Part shown: positions 59,852 through 64,000 of the stretch, piece by piece
How positions within the stretch are numbered: the stretch's first letter is position 1
Layout of the letters: every line of letters starts with the position of its first letter
From: a virus
IMG/VR virus record: IMGVR_UViG_3300042526_000595
Span: 1 to 64,000 of that record
DNA length: 64,000 nt
Strand: one strand, 5' to 3'
Position numbers and translations under genes: made by a program
The notes under the pieces: generated by a model
What the model was told of the DNA's origin: nothing
The model's database searches: none
Seen by the model: only the letters and a program-made list of their open reading frames with translations

Positions 59852-61425
59852 TGCAAATAGATAGTCAAAATAAGTATCAAATATTATTTGCCGGTAGAGT
59901 ATATGATAACCAAGACCCCACTATGCTTGGTCGTTTACGTGTTTTACCTGAAAGTAAAGATTATTCGGCCATAATAGGAGCTGTCCCAAATTGGTCTGAA
60001 GAGACTGATAAATGGACAAGTAAAGACCCAATTGTTTTTATACCATTATTACCTTTCTACATTAGTCAAACACCTAAAATTGATGAATATGTTCATATCA
60101 TTTATATGAACAAACAATTCCCAAATCAAAATCAATTTTACATTCAAGGACCATTTTCTTCGCCAACAAAAACATCATTTGAGCAATTTAATGGTGCTCA
60201 AAAATTTTTAGCGTCAGGTGATAAAATAAAAGAGGGGATATCAATTAAAAATCAAAATGGTGAATATAGAAACCCAACTTTAAATAAGGGTATTTATCCT
60301 GAACCAGGAGATAACGCTTTATTGGGTAGAGGTTCAGCTGATGTCGTTGTAAAACAAAATGAGGTGTTAATTCGCGCTGGTAAATCAAAACCTCTTACCG
60401 GAGCATTACCTGAAGTTAACACAAAAAGAGGGTTTTTACAATTATCTAATTTCTCAACACAAGAAATTCCTGGTACACCAACAATGGACACTAGGTTTGA
60501 GGAAGTTGTTGATATGGTTAAAAAAATGATAATATGGGATGTGTCATCAACATTAGAAAGTAATTCTAATTTTACTGGAACCGTTAGTTTACATAATGTA
60601 ATACCAAGTATTTCTGTTAATACTAAAAATTTTAAACCGGAAAGTATTACATCTTTAAGTGTTGGTACTAACTATACAAATGCCGTTGAGAGTTATTCTT
60701 TTGTTGGTGATGACTTTGATACTTGTATCAATAAAATTAATAAATTTATTTCTTCCGTTTTTGATGGTCATATTGATATTCCGGGATATGCGGTTAAAAA
60801 CCCCCAAAATTTTGTAAAGGGGGCTAATTTACCTTTAATTGTTACTCCATCAAAATTATCCTATGAAATAGGTAATAACACTAACCCAAACACTACAAAT
60901 ATAACCGCTATCACAAATTACATTAAATTTTACTCTAAAATTAAATGTAATTCAACTCAAACAAAAACCGGTTTTTTCCTAATATCCACAACAAATTCAA
61001 AAGGAGCACCATTTATTGGTCCACAATTTGATAAAAAAGAAGAGATTTCAATATTAAATGATTTCAATAATTCTGATATAACTTATGGAATATTGGGTAG
61101 TCAAAGAGTTTATTTATTGTCTCACGATTCAACAGGACCAAAAGGTTTAATTGATTTATCTGACACTCTTTATGGTATTCCCCAAGATAGATTTGTTAGA
61201 GGTGAGGGAAGTATTCTTAATAAAACTTACCCTGTTGTTAGAGGAGACCAATTGATGATATTACTCCGAAAAATGTTTGCTTTTGTTACGGGTCACGTAC
61301 ACCCAACGGCGACAATGGCTCCGGTTCCGGTGGCATCTGGTAATGGACAAACTAGTTTTGAGGTAGAAAGTATTTTAGCCAATGCGGAAAATGACATACT
61401 AAATCAAAATATTCGAATTAATTGA
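59851..61425 (+). CDS. baseplate hub/spike protein with gp5-like OB fold
   Basis: 524 residues. The N-terminus FAGRVYDNQDPTMLGRLRVL matches the OB-fold start of T4 gp5/VgrG-type hub proteins (GxVxdnxDPxxlGRvrV). It is followed by an oligonucleotide-fold-like beta region to ~120. There is no lysozyme domain; instead a long beta-rich and coil region leads to a C-terminal PVVRGDQLMILLRKMFAF segment and FVTGHVHPTATMAPVP. It likely caps the tail tube and contacts the cell-piercing spike. Confidence 0.7.
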   Translation: MQIDSQNKYQILFAGRVYDNQDPTMLGRLRVLPESKDYSAIIGAVPNWSEETDKWTSKDPIVFIPLLPFYISQTPKIDEYVHIIYMNKQFPNQNQFYIQGPFSSPTKTSFEQFNGAQKFLASGDKIKEGISIKNQNGEYRNPTLNKGIYPEPGDNALLGRGSADVVVKQNEVLIRAGKSKPLTGALPEVNTKRGFLQLSNFSTQEIPGTPTMDTRFEEVVDMVKKMIIWDVSSTLESNSNFTGTVSLHNVIPSISVNTKNFKPESITSLSVGTNYTNAVESYSFVGDDFDTCINKINKFISSVFDGHIDIPGYAVKNPQNFVKGANLPLIVTPSKLSYEIGNNTNPNTTNITAITNYIKFYSKIKCNSTQTKTGFFLISTTNSKGAPFIGPQFDKKEEISILNDFNNSDITYGILGSQRVYLLSHDSTGPKGLIDLSDTLYGIPQDRFVRGEGSILNKTYPVVRGDQLMILLRKMFAFVTGHVHPTATMAPVPVASGNGQTSFEVESILANAENDILNQNIRIN

Positions 61426-61433
61426 TATTTATA
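61426..61433 (+). promoter_or_regulatory. putative late promoter octamer TATTTATA
   Basis: GATATTTATAAGTAAAA lies 14 nt before the ATG at 61448, right after the baseplate gene stop. Confidence 0.45.
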
Positions 61434-61447
61434 AGTAAAACACTTAA

Positions 61448-62923
61448 ATGTCAATTAATAACTCATATTTTAGCAAGAACAATACCCTTACTTCAAATAG
61501 CTTTGTAAATACTGGAAGAAATCCGGTTACCGAGCTTTTTTATGGTTCAGTTATTAGTTCTCAATACCCAAACGGGTATAGTAGATTTATCTTTGATTTA
61601 GATTTAACCTTATTAACTCAAAAAGTTTCTGATGGTACAATAAGTTTAAATTGTGGTGAACTTCCAACACATACTTTAAGAATGGTGAATACCTCATCAT
61701 TTAATGAAGAACTATTAAATACTACCACATCTCAAGGTAGAATGAGAGCCACTTCATTTGATTTAATTTTATTTAGAATACCATATATTGATAATGACCC
61801 TGACCAACCCCAAGTTTGGGATGAAGGTGTTGGGTATGATTTTGCCGATTTAATTTACGATTATAGTCCATCAGATAAAAACTTTTCTGATAGAGCATCA
61901 AATTGGTTTCAAACAACCACTATTGGTACTTGGGAAGAAGAAGGTATATATAATAATCAAAACATTGGTAATGTTCCTTATAGTGGGTTAACCATTGTTG
62001 ATACCCAACATTTTGAATTTGGTAATGAAAATGTTAGTTTTAATATGTCGGACGAAATTAATGCTATATTAACCGGTCAATTAACTAATGTTTCAGGATG
62101 GGGAATTGCTTACAAACCACAAGTTGAGAACATAACAGGTATTACCGATAACTACGAAGTTCAATTTTTTACTCGTCATACACAAACATTTTACGAACCA
62201 TTTTTAGAAACATCTTACGATGATTTAATTCAAGATGATAGAAATTTATTTAGTTTGGGAAAAGTAAATAAATTATACCTATATCTTTTTGATAATGGTA
62301 ATCCGATTAATTTAGATAATAATCCAATGGTGGATATTTTAGATTCGACAGGTACTGAAATATCTGGTCTAATTGGTCTTAGTACTTGTCAAAAAACTAA
62401 AGGTGTGTATGAAGTTATTATCCCTCCTCTTTTAGGTTATAAAACACCTTGCACATTTTCTGATAGATGGTATAATTTAAATTTAAACGGATTTGGATTA
62501 CCTCAAATGACTAACGATTTTGTTATATACCCATTAAAAAATTCAATTCAAATGGGGGTTGTTTCATCTGAACCTAAATTATATGGTTTTGACTTTTATG
62601 GTTTAAAACAAGATGAAAAAATATATAATACCGACATGAGAAAAGTTGGTGTGGTTATTAAACAAGCATATTCTACACAAAAATTATTGCAAAATGTTAG
62701 TGCGTATTATAGAATTTATGTTAGAGAAGGTCAAACAGAAGTTCAAGTACAAGATTGGACAAAAATTAATCGAACACCAAATGAATATTATTTTATGTTC
62801 GACACAAGAGATAAAATACCAAATGAATATTACATAGATATAAAAGTCGAAAGTAGTGGGGAAATAAACACTTACAAAAAACAAATCAAATTTCAGATTG
62901 TTAATGTAAAATATTCAGAATAA
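61448..62923 (+). CDS. virion structural protein
   Basis: 491 residues. Mostly beta, with Asn-rich loops and repeated aromatic clusters; no signal or membrane segment. It carries a late-promoter-like block upstream and sits between baseplate and small structural genes, so a tail, sheath-associated or fibre-connecting role is likely. The C-terminal quarter (AYYRIYVREGQTEVQ and so on) looks like an Ig-type sandwich. Confidence 0.6.
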   Translation: MSINNSYFSKNNTLTSNSFVNTGRNPVTELFYGSVISSQYPNGYSRFIFDLDLTLLTQKVSDGTISLNCGELPTHTLRMVNTSSFNEELLNTTTSQGRMRATSFDLILFRIPYIDNDPDQPQVWDEGVGYDFADLIYDYSPSDKNFSDRASNWFQTTTIGTWEEEGIYNNQNIGNVPYSGLTIVDTQHFEFGNENVSFNMSDEINAILTGQLTNVSGWGIAYKPQVENITGITDNYEVQFFTRHTQTFYEPFLETSYDDLIQDDRNLFSLGKVNKLYLYLFDNGNPINLDNNPMVDILDSTGTEISGLIGLSTCQKTKGVYEVIIPPLLGYKTPCTFSDRWYNLNLNGFGLPQMTNDFVIYPLKNSIQMGVVSSEPKLYGFDFYGLKQDEKIYNTDMRKVGVVIKQAYSTQKLLQNVSAYYRIYVREGQTEVQVQDWTKINRTPNEYYFMFDTRDKIPNEYYIDIKVESSGEINTYKKQIKFQIVNVKYSE

Positions 62924-62928
62924 ATGGA

Positions 62929-62936
62929 TATTTATA
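62929..62936 (+). promoter_or_regulatory. putative late promoter octamer TATTTATA
   Basis: GATATTTATAAATAAAA lies 11 nt before the ATG at 62948. The extended block is nearly identical to the one before 3162. Confidence 0.45.
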
Positions 62937-62947
62937 AATAAAAAATT

Positions 62948-63313
62948 ATGGCAAATATATATTACTCAGGGACATCTTGTATTGATGATTCACCAATTGA
63001 ACTTATTTCGGTTGAGGGTCTTTTAACCGGAAAAACATATCAAGATACTAATTTAAATTGTATTTCATTGGATTTTAGCGCGTCTACAACCGGAGAAACT
63101 AATACAACATTCGTATATGGTCCGTTCGACGATTGTACCGAGTGTAATGCTCCACTATCAGCAGGAACTGAATATAATGTATGTGTATTAGATTGTAGTG
63201 GTAACACTATATCTATAATACCCCCTCATCCGACTTATACAAATGGATTAGGTAAAGCGGTAGTTCAATTAAACGCAATTGCGTTAGGAGGAATAAACGG
63301 ATTAAACAATTAA
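62948..63313 (+). CDS. small Cys-containing virion protein
   Basis: 121 residues, all-beta, with several Cys (SGTSCIDD, DDCTECNAP, NVCVLDCSG) in an Ig-like arrangement, and a Gly-rich end (LGGINGLN). Similar Cys-bearing beta domains form the N-termini of the adhesins in this window. Probably a tail or decoration protein. Confidence 0.55.
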   Translation: MANIYYSGTSCIDDSPIELISVEGLLTGKTYQDTNLNCISLDFSASTTGETNTTFVYGPFDDCTECNAPLSAGTEYNVCVLDCSGNTISIIPPHPTYTNGLGKAVVQLNAIALGGINGLNN

Positions 63314-63328
63314 AAATAAATAAAAATT

Positions 63329-63670
63329 ATGTTATACGCACAAATTACACCGGCAGCTGAAAAAACAACACAAGTAACCCCTTTCTCAGCAATTACTGAA
63401 TCCGCAGACTTAATGTTTGCTGTGGCAAGACCATACACATTAGGAGCTTCAAGAGTTAACTTCCAAGTAACTTTCGGAAATGGAACTATCGCCGACGGTT
63501 TAGTTTCTAACTTTCAAGAATTATTATCGTCAAATGTTACTCTAACGAGTGATGAACTTTCAAATTGGGGTACTGATGATTCCGTTGTATTAGGAACTAT
63601 CGCAACCAAATTAGGAACAACATCTTTAGGTGTTTATACCTCAGCTCCACAACAAGGAAACAATTTTTAA
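63329..63670 (+). CDS. small structural protein, likely abundant
   Basis: 113 residues, soluble, Thr/Ala-rich (ITPAAEKTTQVTPFSAI, then VNFQVTFGNG and LSNWGTDDSVVLG). Its codons use more C-ending and GCA/ACA-type choices than its neighbours, a sign of strong expression. The role could be tail tube, decoration or a neck component; not recognised. It is followed by a 69-nt AT-rich gap with a host-like promoter. Confidence 0.55.
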   Translation: MLYAQITPAAEKTTQVTPFSAITESADLMFAVARPYTLGASRVNFQVTFGNGTIADGLVSNFQELLSSNVTLTSDELSNWGTDDSVVLGTIATKLGTTSLGVYTSAPQQGNNF

Positions 63671-63710
63671 TTAAAAGTTTAATTTTTCTTTTTTATATCA
63701 TTTTTATTAT

Positions 63711-63718
63711 TATCTTTG
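63711..63718 (+). promoter_or_regulatory. Bacteroidota-type -7 element TATCTTTG
   Basis: It matches the TAnnTTTG consensus of Bacteroidota housekeeping promoters, 21 nt before the ATG at 63740. No convincing TTTG -33 element is seen upstream. Confidence 0.4.
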
Positions 63719-63739
63719 TAGAATAATCTAAAAATAAAA

Positions 63740-64000
63740 ATGATGAAAATTTTAAGGAGATTAAGGAAAAAAATTAATTATAAGATTGTTAAATTCTTCA
63801 GAAATCTAACAAGTAATGATAGACCAATACTTGAGGATAATGAAAGAATATGTACATCTGTATGTAGAAAATTAATTAATCACCCAAATTCTAAATTTTT
63901 AATCGCCCCCCTTTCAATGAAGAGGTACATTAAGAATAGCGAATTAGAATTATTTATTGTTTTACAAGATAGACAAATTAGTATCACTAACCATGTATAT
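63740..64000 (+). CDS. hypothetical protein, cut by right edge
   Basis: 87 codons visible from ATG 63740, open at the window end. The start is very basic (MMKILRRLRKKINYK), followed by ICTSVCRKLINHPNSKFLIAPL and a beta strand ELELFIVLQDRQISITN. No family recognised from the visible part. It is preceded by a TATCTTTG element rather than the TATTTATA block, so it may be an early or host-promoter gene. Confidence 0.55.
   Translation, partial: MMKILRRLRKKINYKIVKFFRNLTSNDRPILEDNERICTSVCRKLINHPNSKFLIAPLSMKRYIKNSELELFIVLQDRQISITNHVY

Overview
This window looks like part of the genome of a large, AT-rich, T4-related myovirus. The hallmark genes are a family B DNA polymerase (gp43-like), a SNF2/UvsW-type helicase, a gp13-like neck protein, a gp5-like OB-fold baseplate protein, a gp55-like late sigma factor, PhoH and dUTPase. 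The host is probably a member of the Bacteroidota. Start codons are preceded by A-rich tracts rather than Shine-Dalgarno sequences, a TAnnTTTG-type promoter element occurs near the right end, and the adhesin families (BspA-type leucine-rich repeats, Thr-Pro linkers, delta-60 propellers) are common in that phylum and its phages. No database search was possible; all family calls come from motifs read by eye.

Layout. (1) 1-4639, plus strand: helicase (cut by the left edge), a Mn-type superoxide dismutase fused to a nuclease-like domain, a neck-like protein and a small beta-rich protein, closed by a perfect hairpin terminator. (2) 4672-18838, minus strand: DNA polymerase, a papain-like protease, an LRR adhesin, six glycosyltransferases and a beta-propeller adhesin. 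(3) 18918-26283, plus strand: very large multidomain glycosyltransferases and sugar or peptide methyltransferases, one ending in a TibC/Aah-like O-heptosyltransferase domain. (4) 26310-28456, minus strand: a GT9-like protein, an APS kinase and a sulfotransferase. (5) 28598-42366, minus strand: a small membrane protein and a fibre/adhesin block (LRR proteins, a 1540-residue collagen-like and YadA-head-like fibre, a 1598-residue lectin-fold protein with LRR modules inserted). (6) 42418-45042, plus strand: small virion or assembly genes ending in a terminator. (7) 45151-57298: a homing endonuclease, a glycosyltransferase whose frame is broken by an in-frame stop, exonuclease, dUTPase, methyltransferases, more glycosyltransferases, PhoH, a second homing-type endonuclease on the minus strand, and the late sigma factor. 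(8) 57324-64000: baseplate and other virion proteins and a gene cut by the right edge.

How it fits together. The window holds about fifteen glycosyltransferase genes, four methyltransferase domains and a sulfation pair, interleaved with repeat-rich, Thr/Ser/Pro-rich fibres. The simplest reading is that the phage decorates its own adhesins (or host glycans) with glycans and sulfate. A recurrent TATTTATA/TATAAATA octamer lies 3-16 nt upstream of many start codons and may be the late promoter read by the gp55-like factor.

The most striking local signal is at 46037-46192. Just downstream of a homing endonuclease, the 5' end of a glycosyltransferase carries a 12-nt in-frame insertion. It starts with TAA and is flanked by matched GGT codons, inside a stretch of foreign, GC-rich codon use. 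This resembles the T4 mobA/gene 60 ribosome-bypass cassette.
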